Below the pieces are notes generated by a model. The model was not told the origin of the DNA and ran no database searches. It saw only the letters and a list, made by a program, of their open reading frames with translations. A stretch of 36,198 nucleotides of DNA, from contig CALXYJ010000015.1 of NCBI GenBank assembly GCA_944392945.1, forward strand, positions 1 to 36,198, given 5' to 3'. The stretch is from an uncultured Clostridia bacterium. Its GTDB lineage: Bacteria; Bacillota; Clostridia; TANB77; CAG-508. The first letter of the stretch is position 1. Every line of letters begins with the position of its first letter. A program made the translations under genes and the position numbers. Shown one piece after another: positions 14,465 through 23,072 of this stretch.

Positions 14465-16099
14465 ATGAAAAAACAAAAAAATAAAGTACTGAAAGAAGGA
14501 TTTATGCAAGCAGTACTTTCTCTTATGTTTTCTCAAGTTCTTATAAAATTATTAGGATTAGTATATAATCTATATCTTACAAACAAAGAAGGCTTTGGGG
14601 ATCAAGGAAATGCAATATATTCAGGATCTTACCAAATATATGCATTATTATTAACATTATCATCAATAGGGGTACCAAATGCTATATCAAAATTGGTAGC
14701 GGAAAGATCTGCTAAAGGTGATCATAAAGGAGCTATAAGAATCTTTAAGGTAGCTTTGGCAACTTTTGCAATAATTGGACTTATAGGAACTTTGCTTCTA
14801 TTTTTTGGAGCAGAATTTATTGCTACATATTGGCTTAATATTCCAGAGGCAAAATATACCTTAGTTACATTATCACCAGCAGTGTTCTTCGTAACTGTAG
14901 CAGCAGTACTTAGAGGTTATTGTAATGGAAAGCAAGCAATGAGAGTAACAGCAAGATCACAAACTTTAGAGCAAGTATTTAAAACAGTATTAGTAATAAT
15001 AATAGTAGAGATTGTAGCTAAAGTTACAAATGGAAATACAATGTGGATGGCAGCAGCAGCAAATGTTGCAACAACATTATCAATTTTAATGAGTTTCTTA
15101 TATCTAGTAAGATTTTATAGACTAACAAGAAATGAAAGAAAAAAAGAATTAAGAGAAACAGTTAATTATAAATATCAAAATATAAAAACAATTGTAAAAA
15201 AAATATTAAGTGTATCAATACCTATGTCATTAAGTTCAATAATGTCATCATTTAATAAAAATATTGATTCATTTACGGTTGTTAGTGGACTTAAAAAGTT
15301 TATGACGGAAACAGATGCAAAAGCACAATATGGAATTTTAGGAGGAAAAGTAGATACATTAACTTCTTTACCTCTATCAATTAATATTGCTTTTGCAACA
15401 GCACTAGTGCCAACTATTTCTAGAGCAATAGCTAGTGGGGATAAAGAAACAACGACTAAAAGAGTATCATTTTCATTAATGGCTAGTATGTTAATTGGAC
15501 TTCCATGTACAATAGGAATGATTGTTTTTGCAGATCAAATATTACATTTATTGTATCCAGCACAACCAGATGGTGCTTTAATATTACAAATTTCTTCACT
15601 TACAATAATTTTTACAATATTGGATCAAACAATAAATGGAACTTTACAAGGAATTGGAAAAGTTATGGTACCAGCAATTTCATTAGGATGTGGAATGCTT
15701 GCTAAATTAGTTATTAATTTACTATTAGTTTCAAACCCAATGTTTGGTGCAAATGGAGCAGCAATAGGTTCTGTTGTATGCCATATGGTAGCTTTTTCAA
15801 TAGCTTTTACTACACTTAGAAAAAATGTTAAATTAAATTTAAAAGTAAGTAATTTTTTAATAAAACCTATAATTGCAACAGTTATAATGTCAATTTGTTC
15901 ATTATTCTTGTATAATGTACTTGCAGGTATAATTTCACAAGCTTTGGCAACAATAGTATCAATTATATTTGCTGTTATAATTTATGCAATTTCAGTTGTA
16001 GTTTTAAAAATTTTATCTAAAGAGGAATTTTTGATGATACCATATGGACAAAAGATATATAAATTCCTTGAAAAGCTTGGTATATATAGAGAAAATTAA
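14465..16099 (+). CDS. Lipid flippase of the MOP superfamily (YtgP/SpoVB type, probable MurJ role)
   Basis: The 544-residue product has about 12-14 membrane helices and a PF01943-like start: GFMQAVLSLMFSQVLIKLLG then GQGNAIYSGSYQIYALLLTLS-like residues and SIGVPNAISKLVAE. These are the signature segments of the Firmicutes YtgP/SpoVB branch. VLRGYCNGKQAMRVTARSQTLEQVFK and GTLQGIGKVMVPAISLG are further family motifs. In Bacillus subtilis YtgP is a lipid II flippase (MurJ); SpoVB acts in spore cortex synthesis. With dapF, murE and dapL nearby, a cell-wall role fits. ATG 14465 is behind AGAAAGGAA. It has a promoter and a terminator of its own. Confidence 0.88.
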   Translation: MKKQKNKVLKEGFMQAVLSLMFSQVLIKLLGLVYNLYLTNKEGFGDQGNAIYSGSYQIYALLLTLSSIGVPNAISKLVAERSAKGDHKGAIRIFKVALATFAIIGLIGTLLLFFGAEFIATYWLNIPEAKYTLVTLSPAVFFVTVAAVLRGYCNGKQAMRVTARSQTLEQVFKTVLVIIIVEIVAKVTNGNTMWMAAAANVATTLSILMSFLYLVRFYRLTRNERKKELRETVNYKYQNIKTIVKKILSVSIPMSLSSIMSSFNKNIDSFTVVSGLKKFMTETDAKAQYGILGGKVDTLTSLPLSINIAFATALVPTISRAIASGDKETTTKRVSFSLMASMLIGLPCTIGMIVFADQILHLLYPAQPDGALILQISSLTIIFTILDQTINGTLQGIGKVMVPAISLGCGMLAKLVINLLLVSNPMFGANGAAIGSVVCHMVAFSIAFTTLRKNVKLNLKVSNFLIKPIIATVIMSICSLFLYNVLAGIISQALATIVSIIFAVIIYAISVVVLKILSKEEFLMIPYGQKIYKFLEKLGIYREN

Positions 16100-16110
16100 T
16101 ATACAAATTT

Positions 16111-16139
16111 AAAAGTACTGGTAAAAAAAACCAGCTTTT
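16111..16139 (+). terminator. Terminator after the flippase gene
   Basis: AAAAG and CTGGT (16111-16115, 16118-16122) pair with ACCAG and CTTTT (16130-16134, 16135-16139) with a two-base bulge and an all-A loop. The T-tail is short but present. Confidence 0.65.
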
Positions 16140-16270
16140 CTTAGAGAGAATTAGGTTTGAACAAAAAAATAATAAAAAAAAGAAGGATTTTAGTAAAAAT
16201 TGGCGAATATAAGATTTAGTAGGCATTTTAAAGCACTACATAAACACAAATTATTTAGGAGGTAATTTAA

Positions 16271-16549
16271 ATGAACAAAGCTGATTTAATCGCAGCAATC
16301 GCTGCAAAAACAGGAGAAACAAAAAAAAGTGCTGAAGCATCAGTAAATGCATTCGTAGATGTAATTACAGAAGCTTTAGTAAAAGGTGATAAAGTTCAAT
16401 TAGTTGGATTTGGATCTTTTGAAGTAAGAAAAAGAGCTGCTAGAAAAGGAAGAAATCCTCAAACTAAAGAAGAAATCAAAATACCTGCATCAAAAGCTCC
16501 AGTATTCAAAGCTGGTAAAGCTTTAAAAGATTTAGTAAATAAAAAATAA
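16271..16549 (+). CDS. hup: Histone-like DNA-binding protein HU
   Basis: The 92-residue product is a complete [26 protein letters not shown], then the beta arm region [20 protein letters not shown] with the conserved RKGRNPQT tip, and [12 protein letters not shown] at the end. It compacts DNA and aids replication and recombination as a homodimer. The start ATG 16271 follows AGGAGGT at 7-base spacing, consistent with high expression. It is a single-gene transcript; the leader of about 100 bases is AT-rich with no clear consensus promoter that I can defend. G+C use is slightly higher than the neighbours, as is common for highly expressed genes. Confidence 0.97.
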   Translation: MNKADLIAAIAAKTGETKKSAEASVNAFVDVITEALVKGDKVQLVGFGSFEVRKRAARKGRNPQTKEEIKIPASKAPVFKAGKALKDLVNKK

Positions 16550-16592
16550 TTACTAGTTTGAATTTTTATATATTAAAATATGAATTCATATT

Positions 16593-16612
16593 AAAAAGTT
16601 TTAAAACTTTTT
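16593..16612. repeat. 20-bp perfect palindrome downstream of HU
   Basis: AAAAAGTTTTAAAACTTTTT is its own reverse complement. It lies 44 bases after the HU stop and directly before the GC-richer terminator stem, and may form a first, weak hairpin. Confidence 0.5.
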
Positions 16613-16615
16613 GGT

Positions 16616-16654
16616 AAGGAAGGTATGAGAGGGTTTGTACCTTCTTTATTTTTT
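16616..16654 (+). terminator. Rho-independent terminator after HU
   Basis: AAGGAAGGTA (16616-16625) pairs with TACCTTCTTT (16638-16647) with one G-T pair and a 12-base loop. A T run (16649-16654) follows. Confidence 0.8.
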
Positions 16655-16749
16655 CTATAAGCTAAATGAATTTTTACTTAGAGAAATCTGTATTATATAG
16701 AATTAAAAATATTAATTAAAGAAAAAAATAAAAAAAATCAAAAAAAGTA

Positions 16750-16778
16750 TTGACATAGAATTAAAAACATAGTATACT
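16750..16778 (+). promoter_or_regulatory. Strong promoter of the tRNA operon
   Basis: TTGACA at 16750-16755 and TATACT at 16773-16778 are 17 bases apart, 20 bases before the first tRNA. The preceding region (16655-16749) is A-rich and holds no gene that I can see. Confidence 0.88.
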
Positions 16779-16798
16779 AAATCTCGTCGAAAGAAAAC

Positions 16799-16874
16799 GG
16801 TCGCATAGCTCAGCTGGGAGAGCATCTGCCTTACAAGCAGGGGGTCATAGGTTCGAGCCCTATTGCGACCACCA
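16799..16874 (+). tRNA. tRNA-Val (anticodon TAC)
   Basis: The acceptor stem GGTCGCA/TGCGACC, discriminator A and encoded CCA are intact. The anticodon loop CTTACAA gives TAC, reading GUA and related valine codons. D and T arms (AGCTCAGCTGGGAGAGC, GGTTCGAGCCC) are canonical. Confidence 0.96.
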
Positions 16875-16885
16875 CTTATTCTTAC

Positions 16886-16962
16886 GGCCCGGTAGTTCAG
16901 TTGGTTAGAACGCTAGCCTGTCACGCTAGAGGTCGACGGTTCGAGCCCGTTCCGGGTCGCCA
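16886..16962 (+). tRNA. tRNA-Asp (anticodon GTC)
   Basis: The acceptor stem GGCCCGG/CCGGGTC has one G-T pair, then discriminator G and encoded CCA. The anticodon loop CTGTCAC gives GTC, reading aspartate codons. It lies 11 bases after tRNA-Val in the same operon. Confidence 0.95.
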
Positions 16963-17029
16963 TTTTTTTATTACATAAAAATGGTGTGGAAATCTTACAA
17001 AATAACAGTAACTTTCAACAATTGAATAT

Positions 17030-17105
17030 GCCTCGATAGCTCAGTTGGTAGAGCAAGGGACTGAAAATCCCTGTGTCACTGGTTCGATTCCCGTTCGAGG
17101 CACCA
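17030..17105 (+). tRNA. tRNA-Phe (anticodon GAA)
   Basis: The acceptor stem GCCTCGA/TCGAGGC, discriminator A and CCA are intact. The anticodon loop CTGAAAA gives GAA, reading phenylalanine codons. A 67-base AT-rich spacer separates it from tRNA-Asp; the spacer includes a CCATTTTT/AAAAATGG inverted repeat that may aid processing or cause partial termination. Confidence 0.96.
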
Positions 17106-17110
17106 CTTAA

Positions 17111-17147
17111 AAAATCGCTATATTAATATATATAGCGATTTTCGTTT
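17111..17147 (+). terminator. Terminator of the tRNA operon
   Basis: AAAATCGCTATA (17111-17122) pairs with TATAGCGATTTT (17131-17142) around an 8-base AT loop that may pair further. CGTTTT follows. Confidence 0.82.
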
Positions 17148-17177
17148 TCTAAAAATTATTAAGATGAAAAAAATTTT

Positions 17178-17201
17178 ACCCATATAAATACCCATATATT
17201 A
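17178..17201. repeat. Imperfect 12-bp tandem repeat upstream of dapF
   Basis: ACCCATATAAAT (17178-17189) is followed directly by ACCCATATATTA (17190-17201); nine to ten positions agree. It lies upstream of the predicted dapF promoter and could be a regulator site. Confidence 0.35.
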
Positions 17202-17217
17202 TTTTTTGGTAAATTCA

Positions 17218-17245
17218 TAGACAAATGTAAAAATGCTAATATAAA
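17218..17245 (+). promoter_or_regulatory. Probable promoter for dapF
   Basis: TAGACA (17218-17223) and TATAAA (17240-17245) are 16 bases apart. Transcription would start near 17252, inside the left arm of the inverted repeat that spans the start codon. Confidence 0.5.
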
Positions 17246-17309
17246 AGTAACCATATTTCGTATAAATACATATGTATAATATATGGAGGTGTAAATATGG
17301 TTACTTTTA
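17242..17309. repeat. 17-bp perfect inverted repeat embracing the dapF start
   Basis: TAAAAGTAACCATATTT at 17242-17258 is the exact reverse complement of AAATATGGTTACTTTTA at 17293-17309. The right arm holds the dapF ATG (17297-17299) and the first four codons, and the 34-base centre contains the GGAGGTG ribosome binding site (17284-17290). If even the last eight bases of the left arm are transcribed, the start codon would be paired in the mRNA; as DNA the arms could be an operator or recombination relic. Confidence 0.75.
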
Positions 17310-18142
17310 CTAAAATGCACGGATTAGGTAATGATTACATATGTATAAATTGCTTGAAAAATGTATTAGCAGAAAATAAATTTCCACAATTAGCTAGATA
17401 CATGTGCAACAGAAACTTTGGCGTTGGAGCAGATGGGCTTATTTTAGTACAAGAAAGTACTATTGCAGATATAAAAATGAGAATTTTTAATAAAGATGGA
17501 AGCGAAGCAGAGATGTGTGGGAATGGTATAAGATGTTTTGCCAAATATATTTATGATAATAAAATAATCGATAAGCAGAATATAACAGTAGAGACAAAAG
17601 CAGGCATAAAGTTTGTAAAATTAAAAATATTAAATGGGGAAGTACAAGAAGTAGAAGTAGATATGAGAAAACCTATTTTTGATGACACAAAAAATATAAA
17701 TGTTCAAAATAATTATAGAATTCCAATATCAGTTAATATTAAAATAGAGGACACTAGATTTATAGGAAATTATGTATCTATGGGAAATCCACATTTAGTT
17801 ATTTTTGTAAATAATGTAGAAAACATTGATATAGAAAAATATGGATCGACAATTGAAAATATGAAGTGTTTTCCAAACAAAATAAATGTAGAATTTGTTC
17901 AAAGTTTAGGAAGGAATACTTTAAAGATTAGAACATGGGAAAGGGGTGTAGGAGAGACTTATGCCTGTGGAACCGGTTCATGCGCTTCATTTTGCATAGC
18001 TTATTATAAAGGTATATGTTCTAGTTATGTAAAAGCTATATTAAAAGGTGGAGAGCTAAAATTAAATTATAATAAACAAAATGGTCATATTATCATGAGT
18101 GGTATTGCAACAAAAGTATATGATGGTAATATAATTATATAA
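17297..18142 (+). CDS. dapF: Diaminopimelate epimerase
   Basis: DapF interconverts LL- and meso-diaminopimelate without cofactor, using two cysteines. The 281-residue product has KMHGLGNDYICIN at the start, NKDGSEAEMCGNGIRCFAKY (catalytic Cys about residue 74), GNPHLVIF and WERGVGETYACGTGSCAS (second catalytic Cys about residue 224). Length is usual. The start is ATG 17297 behind GGAGGTG. Together with dapL downstream it gives the aminotransferase route to meso-DAP for peptidoglycan and lysine. The start codon lies in a long inverted repeat, which suggests control of translation or a recombination scar. The next gene, folC, begins 86 bases after the stop. Confidence 0.97.
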   Translation: MVTFTKMHGLGNDYICINCLKNVLAENKFPQLARYMCNRNFGVGADGLILVQESTIADIKMRIFNKDGSEAEMCGNGIRCFAKYIYDNKIIDKQNITVETKAGIKFVKLKILNGEVQEVEVDMRKPIFDDTKNINVQNNYRIPISVNIKIEDTRFIGNYVSMGNPHLVIFVNNVENIDIEKYGSTIENMKCFPNKINVEFVQSLGRNTLKIRTWERGVGETYACGTGSCASFCIAYYKGICSSYVKAILKGGELKLNYNKQNGHIIMSGIATKVYDGNIII

Positions 18143-18228
18143 CTATACAAAAGTAATAAAATATGGTAGAACTGTAATTAAAGTAAAATCTAATTTAAAA
18201 TCAAAAATGTTAAAACTAGGAGAATAAA

Positions 18229-19506
18229 ATGAATGTAGAAAAATATTTGCAAAGATTTTTTAAAGGATCAAAAGAACCATCATTAAAAGCAATTAATTTT
18301 TTTATGCATAAACTTAATCATCCAGAGAAAAGTCTAAAAGTAATACATATAGCTGGAACGAACGGAAAAGGTAGCTGTACAGAAATTTTGACAAATATTT
18401 TTATAGAATGTGGATATAAAGTAGGAAAATTTATTTCTCCACATTTGATAAAATATAATGAAAGAATAAGTATTAATAATATAAATATTACAGATGAGGA
18501 TATGGAAAGACTCATATTAAAGTTAGAACCATTAATAAAAGAATATAATGAAAGTGCAGATACCAATATCTCTCTTTTTGAACTAATAACGACAATGGCA
18601 ATATTATATTTTAAAGAAAATAAATGTGATATCGTGATTATGGAAGTTGGATTAGGTGGTTTATATGATTGTACAAATATTGTCTATCCAGAAATTTCAA
18701 TAATAACTTCTATAGGGTTTGACCATATGAATATTTTAGGGAACACTTTGGAAGAGATCGCTTTCCAAAAGGCAGGAATAATAAAGCCAAAATCAAAAAC
18801 TGTATATATTAGTCAAAATTCAAAAATAGATAGTATTATAATACAAAAATGTAATAAAGAAAATAATGAATTACATATGATAAAAAAGAGAGATATAAAT
18901 AATTATTCATATGATAAAGAATTTCAATATTTTGATTTTAAGAAATATGAAAAAATTAAAATAAATCTTAAAGGAAAATCACAAATATATAATGCGAGTA
19001 TATGTTTGGAATGTGTAGATATTTTAAAAAGTATATATAAATTGCCAGAATATAAGGTAAGAGAATCTCTAAAAAAAGTTGTGCATAGAGCAAGATTCGA
19101 GAAAATTTGTAATAAACCTACTATTATTTATGATGGTGGACATAATGAACTTGCGATTAGAAATTTTAAGAATTCTGTGGATATGTATTATAAAGAAGAT
19201 AAAAAATTATATATTATTTCAATATTAAAATCAAAAGATTATAAAACTATTATAGATTTATTAGTTCAAAATGATAAAAATATATATTTATTTACAAATG
19301 GAAATAGTAAAGAGAGATATTGGGATAGTAATATTTTAAAAGAAGAAGCTAAAAAGAAAAAAAACAAAGATATATTTGCTATAGAATTAGAAGATGCAAT
19401 AAATTTAATTACTAAAAAATATATGGATTATACTATATTTATTGTTGGAAGTTTTTACATTTATGGAGATGTAATTAAATATATAAAAGAAAATAAGCTG
19501 CACTAA
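18229..19506 (+). CDS. folC: Folylpolyglutamate synthase / dihydrofolate synthase
   Basis: FolC belongs to the Mur ligase family and adds glutamate to folates, and in many bacteria also to dihydropteroate. The 425-residue product has the P-loop HIAGTNGKGSC (about residues 40-50), FISPHLIKYNERI, IMEVGLGGLYDCTNIV and TSIGFDHMNILGNTLEEIAFQKAGIIKP. All are diagnostic of FolC and not of MurE/F. The C-terminal domain with RARFEKICNKPTIIYDGGHNELA is also normal. ATG 18229 follows AGGAGA. It is in the same direction as dapF and convergent with murE; its stop codon lies in the loop of the shared terminator. Confidence 0.95.
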   Translation: MNVEKYLQRFFKGSKEPSLKAINFFMHKLNHPEKSLKVIHIAGTNGKGSCTEILTNIFIECGYKVGKFISPHLIKYNERISINNINITDEDMERLILKLEPLIKEYNESADTNISLFELITTMAILYFKENKCDIVIMEVGLGGLYDCTNIVYPEISIITSIGFDHMNILGNTLEEIAFQKAGIIKPKSKTVYISQNSKIDSIIIQKCNKENNELHMIKKRDINNYSYDKEFQYFDFKKYEKIKINLKGKSQIYNASICLECVDILKSIYKLPEYKVRESLKKVVHRARFEKICNKPTIIYDGGHNELAIRNFKNSVDMYYKEDKKLYIISILKSKDYKTIIDLLVQNDKNIYLFTNGNSKERYWDSNILKEEAKKKKNKDIFAIELEDAINLITKKYMDYTIFIVGSFYIYGDVIKYIKENKLH

Positions 19507-19517
19507 AGTGCAGCTTT
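19495..19517. terminator. Bidirectional terminator between folC and murE
   Basis: AAGCTGCACT (19495-19504) and AGTGCAGCTT (19507-19516) form a ten-base perfect inverted repeat with T-rich DNA on both outer sides. The folC TAA is at its centre. Confidence 0.8.
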
Positions 19518-19525
19518 ATATAAAA

Positions 19526-21025
19526 TTATTCTACAGGTTTTCTTTCACCAGAAGCAATCATTTCTTCTATTGCATCATGAATTACTACTCTTTCATCATA
19601 AGGATATTTAACATGCATATATTCAATATATAAATCGCTACCAAGACCAGGTAATACTATAATATCATCTGGAGTTGCAATTGATAGAGCATATTTTATA
19701 GCTTCTGTTCTATTCAAAATACGTACATATTTTCCACCAGATTTTTTAAGTCCTACTTCTATATCATCTAGAATTTTATTTGGATCTTCTGTACGAACTT
19801 GATCAGAAGTTAAAATAGTTAAATCAGCTAAATTACCAGAAATTTCTCCCATTATAGGACGTTTCTTAGAATCTCTATCACCACCAACGCCCCAAGTACA
19901 AATTACTCTACCTTTTGTATATGGCTTTACTGTTTCGAGAATTGATTGCAAACTAGATGGTGTATGTGCATAATCTATTAATATCTTTAGACCTAGTTTA
20001 TTAGGTACAACTTCACTTCTACCGAATACTTTTATATTTTTTAAAGCGTCTTGAATATTTTTTATATCTGCTCCAAAATAAGTAGCAATACCAATTGCTC
20101 CAAGGCAATTATATACCATGTATCTTCCTGGAATAGACACTCTTACAGGAAATTCCTTATTATTCATACATAGAGTAAAATCTACACCTGTATTACTTAA
20201 ATTTAAATCTTTTGCCATAATATCTGCTGTAGTGTCCATTGCAAAACTTCTTAAAGTCTTATCTTTTAAAAGGTTTGGAATTCTTGCTGTATATTCATTA
20301 TCTAAGTTAAATACTACAAAAGGTGCCATTTTAACTAAAGAAAGCTTAGCTTCAAAGTAGTCTTCCATATCTTTATGTTCTTTTGGGCTAATATGATCTT
20401 CAGAAAGATTTGTAAATAATACTGCATCAAAATTACAGCCAACAACTCTATCTAATTTCATAGCTTGAGAAGAAACCTCTAAAATAGCAATATCAACATT
20501 TTCTTTAACCATCATATCCAGAGTTTTTTGGATTTTATAACTTTCAGCAGTAGTTCTATCACATTCTTCTATTTTCTCGTCATTTATATATATTGCAATA
20601 CTACCGATTAAACCAACTTTATACCCATGTTTTTGTAAAATAGACTTAATCATATATGTAGAAGTTGTTTTACCTTTTGTTCCAGTAACTCCTATTAATT
20701 TTAGTTTTTTAGAAGGATTATCATATAAATTGCAACTAGCTATAGCAAGATTATATCGAATATTATTTATTTTTATAATTGTAACTTCTTTTGGAACTTT
20801 ATAATCAGAAATATTACAAGTTTCATCTATAACTATGGCAGAGGCACCGTTTTTTATTGCACTATCTATAAATTTTGTACCATCCAAGTCATATCCTTTT
20901 ATTGCAAAAAACATATCATCTTTTTTTATTATTCTTGAATCTGAAGAAATATTGTTAATTTCTTTTTCTAAGTCACCAACAGATTCTATTATGTTTACAT
21001 TATCAAAAATATCTTTAATTTTCAT
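19526..21025 (-). CDS. murE: UDP-MurNAc-tripeptide synthetase MurE
   Basis: MurE adds the third-position diamino acid to UDP-MurNAc-L-Ala-D-Glu. The product has IGVTGTKGKTTSTY (P-loop, about residues 111-124), LEVSSQAMKLDRVVGCNFD, TNLSEDHISPKEHKDMEDY, and GRVICTWGVGGDRDSKKR. The EVSSQ and DHISPKEH segments are those of the branch known from lysine-adding streptococcal enzymes, whereas DAP enzymes have EVSSH. The specificity loop reads DQVRTEDP (about 408-415), with the Arg of the DAP-type DNPR but not its N-P. dapL and dapF nearby argue for meso-DAP. Start is ATG 21025 because GAGGTGA is 5 bases before it; an upstream extension to 21085 has no site. Confidence 0.92.
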   Translation of the reverse strand: MKIKDIFDNVNIIESVGDLEKEINNISSDSRIIKKDDMFFAIKGYDLDGTKFIDSAIKNGASAIVIDETCNISDYKVPKEVTIIKINNIRYNLAIASCNLYDNPSKKLKLIGVTGTKGKTTSTYMIKSILQKHGYKVGLIGSIAIYINDEKIEECDRTTAESYKIQKTLDMMVKENVDIAILEVSSQAMKLDRVVGCNFDAVLFTNLSEDHISPKEHKDMEDYFEAKLSLVKMAPFVVFNLDNEYTARIPNLLKDKTLRSFAMDTTADIMAKDLNLSNTGVDFTLCMNNKEFPVRVSIPGRYMVYNCLGAIGIATYFGADIKNIQDALKNIKVFGRSEVVPNKLGLKILIDYAHTPSSLQSILETVKPYTKGRVICTWGVGGDRDSKKRPIMGEISGNLADLTILTSDQVRTEDPNKILDDIEVGLKKSGGKYVRILNRTEAIKYALSIATPDDIIVLPGLGSDLYIEYMHVKYPYDERVVIHDAIEEMIASGERKPVE

Positions 21026-21044
21026 TTGTTTCACCTCTGTAAGC

Positions 21045-21073
21045 ATTATATACTCTTTTATTTTTTTTGTACA
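21045..21073 (-). promoter_or_regulatory. Promoter for murE
   Basis: On the minus strand TGTACA (21073-21068) and TATAAT (21050-21045) are 17 bases apart. The leader is very short, about 15 bases. The dapL -35 box lies only 5 bases away in the other direction. Confidence 0.6.
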
Positions 21074-21078
21074 TACTA

Positions 21079-21107
21079 TTGACAATAAAACATATAAATA
21101 ATATAAA
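21079..21107 (+). promoter_or_regulatory. Promoter for dapL-lepB
   Basis: TTGACA at 21079-21084 and TATAAA at 21102-21107 are 17 bases apart, divergent from the murE promoter. Confidence 0.8.
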
Positions 21108-21118
21108 ATAATAAGGGA

Positions 21119-21136
21119 AATTTCTAATTAGAAATT
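21119..21136. repeat. 18-bp palindrome in the dapL leader
   Basis: AATTTCTAATTAGAAATT is a perfect palindrome placed just after the predicted transcription start of dapL. Its position suits a repressor site or a short 5' hairpin, neither of which is shown. Confidence 0.5.
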
Positions 21137-21166
21137 CTGTAATTTAAGACTCTTAGGAGGCAAAAA

Positions 21167-22405
21167 ATGATTAAAATTAACGAAAATTTTTTAAAAATGC
21201 AGGACAGTTATTTATTTTCAACAATTGCTAAAAAAGTAGCAAAATATCAGGAGGAAAATCCAGACAAAAGGGTAATAAAATTAGGAATTGGTGATGTAAC
21301 AAGACCAATAGTTCCAAAAGTATTAGAACAAATGAAAAAGGCTGTGGATGAAGTAGGAAATAGCAGTACATTTAGGGGATATGGTCCAGAGCAAGGATAT
21401 GATTTTTTAAGAGATGCGATAGTAAAATATGATTATAAAACAAGAGGAGTAAATATAGATTCAGACGAAGTATTTGTATCTGATGGAGCAAAGTGTGATT
21501 GCGGAAATATTGTAGATTTATTTGGTGTGGACAATAAAGTTGCAATTACAGATCCAGTATATCCAGTTTATTTAGATACAAATATAATGTCAGGAAGAAC
21601 AGGAAAATATAATGAAAAAACAGGTAAATATGAAGGTATGATATACATACCATGTACAGCGGAAAATAATTTTGTGCCAGAGCTTCCAAAAGAAGTTCCA
21701 GATATGATATATTTATGTTTTCCAAATAATCCTACAGGAACAGTTTTAAAAAAAGAAGAACTAGCTAAATGGGTAAAATATGCTAAAGAAAATAAGTCTA
21801 TTATTTTGTTTGATTCAGCATATGAAGCTTTTATAACAGAAAAAGACATTCCTCATACAATTTATGAAATTGAAGGAGCTAAAGAAGTTGCAATAGAATT
21901 TAGAAGTTTTTCTAAAACTGCTGGTTTTACAGGAATAAGATGTGCATATACAGTTGTTCCAAAAGAGTTAATTATAGAATCAAGTAATGGAGAAAAAGTT
22001 AGTTTAAATAAATTATGGAATAGGAGACAATGTACAAAATTTAATGGAGTATCATATATAACACAAAGAGGTGCAGAAGCTGTTTATACAGAAGAAGGAC
22101 AAAAAGAAATAAAAGAAAATATTAAATATTATTTGGACAATGCTAAAATAATAAGAGAAGGTTTAGATGAAGCTGGTATAAAATATTATGGTGGAATAAA
22201 TTCTCCATATGTATGGCTTAAAGTACCAAATAATATGAAATCTTGGGATTTCTTTGATTTATTATTAGAAAAAGCAAATGTTGTAGGAACACCAGGAGTT
22301 GGATTTGGACCAAGTGGTGAAGGATATTTTAGATTAACAGCATTTGGGGAAAGAGAAAATACAGAAGAAGCAATGAGAAGAATAAAAGAGACATTGCAAT
22401 TCTAG
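21167..22405 (+). CDS. dapL: LL-diaminopimelate aminotransferase
   Basis: DapL makes LL-DAP directly from tetrahydrodipicolinate, bypassing the succinylase or acetylase steps. The 412-residue product starts [23 protein letters not shown] as family members do and has [47 protein letters not shown] and the PLP-lysine motif [19 protein letters not shown] with Lys at about residue 250. These separate DapL from general fold-type I aminotransferases. ATG 21167 is behind AGGAGG. It is followed 28 bases later by lepB in the same transcript and is divergent from murE, so the DAP pathway genes are clustered. Confidence 0.96.
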   Translation: MIKINENFLKMQDSYLFSTIAKKVAKYQEENPDKRVIKLGIGDVTRPIVPKVLEQMKKAVDEVGNSSTFRGYGPEQGYDFLRDAIVKYDYKTRGVNIDSDEVFVSDGAKCDCGNIVDLFGVDNKVAITDPVYPVYLDTNIMSGRTGKYNEKTGKYEGMIYIPCTAENNFVPELPKEVPDMIYLCFPNNPTGTVLKKEELAKWVKYAKENKSIILFDSAYEAFITEKDIPHTIYEIEGAKEVAIEFRSFSKTAGFTGIRCAYTVVPKELIIESSNGEKVSLNKLWNRRQCTKFNGVSYITQRGAEAVYTEEGQKEIKENIKYYLDNAKIIREGLDEAGIKYYGGINSPYVWLKVPNNMKSWDFFDLLLEKANVVGTPGVGFGPSGEGYFRLTAFGERENTEEAMRRIKETLQF

Positions 22406-22433
22406 TATTAACTAGGGAGGCAATTATATAAAT

Positions 22434-23072
22434 ATGAATATCAATGAAGAACTAAAGAATATTCTTGAATGGATAGTATGTATTATAATAGCAGTAATAT
22501 TGGGACTATGGATACGATATTACATTATGACACCAACACAGGTAAAGTCTGTATCAATGGAACCAACATTGGTGCAAGGTCAAAGATTGATTTTGAATAG
22601 AACAATTAGATTAAGTAAGAAACTTCCAGAAAGAGGAGATATTATCACTTTTGAGGCTCCAACACAGGAATATTTAACAGAAAGTGATTTAAAAGAATCT
22701 CCAATTGCAAGATATGAAGAAGTAAGTGGAGGTTTTGATAAATTTGTACATAATGTTTTAGAAATAGGAAAGATAAGTTATATAAAAAGAGTAATTGCCT
22801 TACCAGGGGAACATGTAAAAATACAAGATGGAAAAGTATATATCAATGGAGAAGAGCTAGAGGAAGACTATTTGTCAGATAGTGTAAAAACATATTCAGA
22901 AGGTGGAGTTTTAGTAGATTTTACTGTACCAGATGGAGCTGTTTTTGCAATGGGAGATAATAGGGAAAATAGTCATGATTGTAGAGCTTTTGGATGTATT
23001 CCACAAGAAAAAATAGAAAGTATAGTATTGTTTAGATTTTGGCCATTTGATAAATTCGGAAAAGTTAAATGA
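22434..23072 (+). CDS. lepB: Signal peptidase I
   Basis: LepB removes signal peptides from exported proteins at the outer face of the membrane. The 212-residue product has one N-terminal helix (about residues 11-30), the nucleophile in SVSMEPTL (Ser about 41), the general base in YIKRVIALPGEH (Lys about 118) and the GDNRENSHDCRAFG box. Between the serine and lysine boxes is an insert of about 35 residues (YLTESDLKESPIARYEEVSG...) of a kind seen in some Clostridia. The nearest ribosome binding site, GGGAGG at 22415-22420, is 13 bases from ATG, longer than ideal. The TGA stop overlaps a 27-bp palindromic repeat. Confidence 0.95.
   Translation: MNINEELKNILEWIVCIIIAVILGLWIRYYIMTPTQVKSVSMEPTLVQGQRLILNRTIRLSKKLPERGDIITFEAPTQEYLTESDLKESPIARYEEVSGGFDKFVHNVLEIGKISYIKRVIALPGEHVKIQDGKVYINGEELEEDYLSDSVKTYSEGGVLVDFTVPDGAVFAMGDNRENSHDCRAFGCIPQEKIESIVLFRFWPFDKFGKVK

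Noticed and set aside
16963..17029. Independent promoter for tRNA-Phe
   Set aside because: TTACAA and AT-rich words occur, but no pair of boxes with acceptable spacing was found; read-through from the operon promoter is simpler.
21026..21085. Longer MurE starting at 21085
   Set aside because: The extra 20 residues cover the promoter and ribosome binding site; GAGGTGA points to ATG 21025, which fits family starts.
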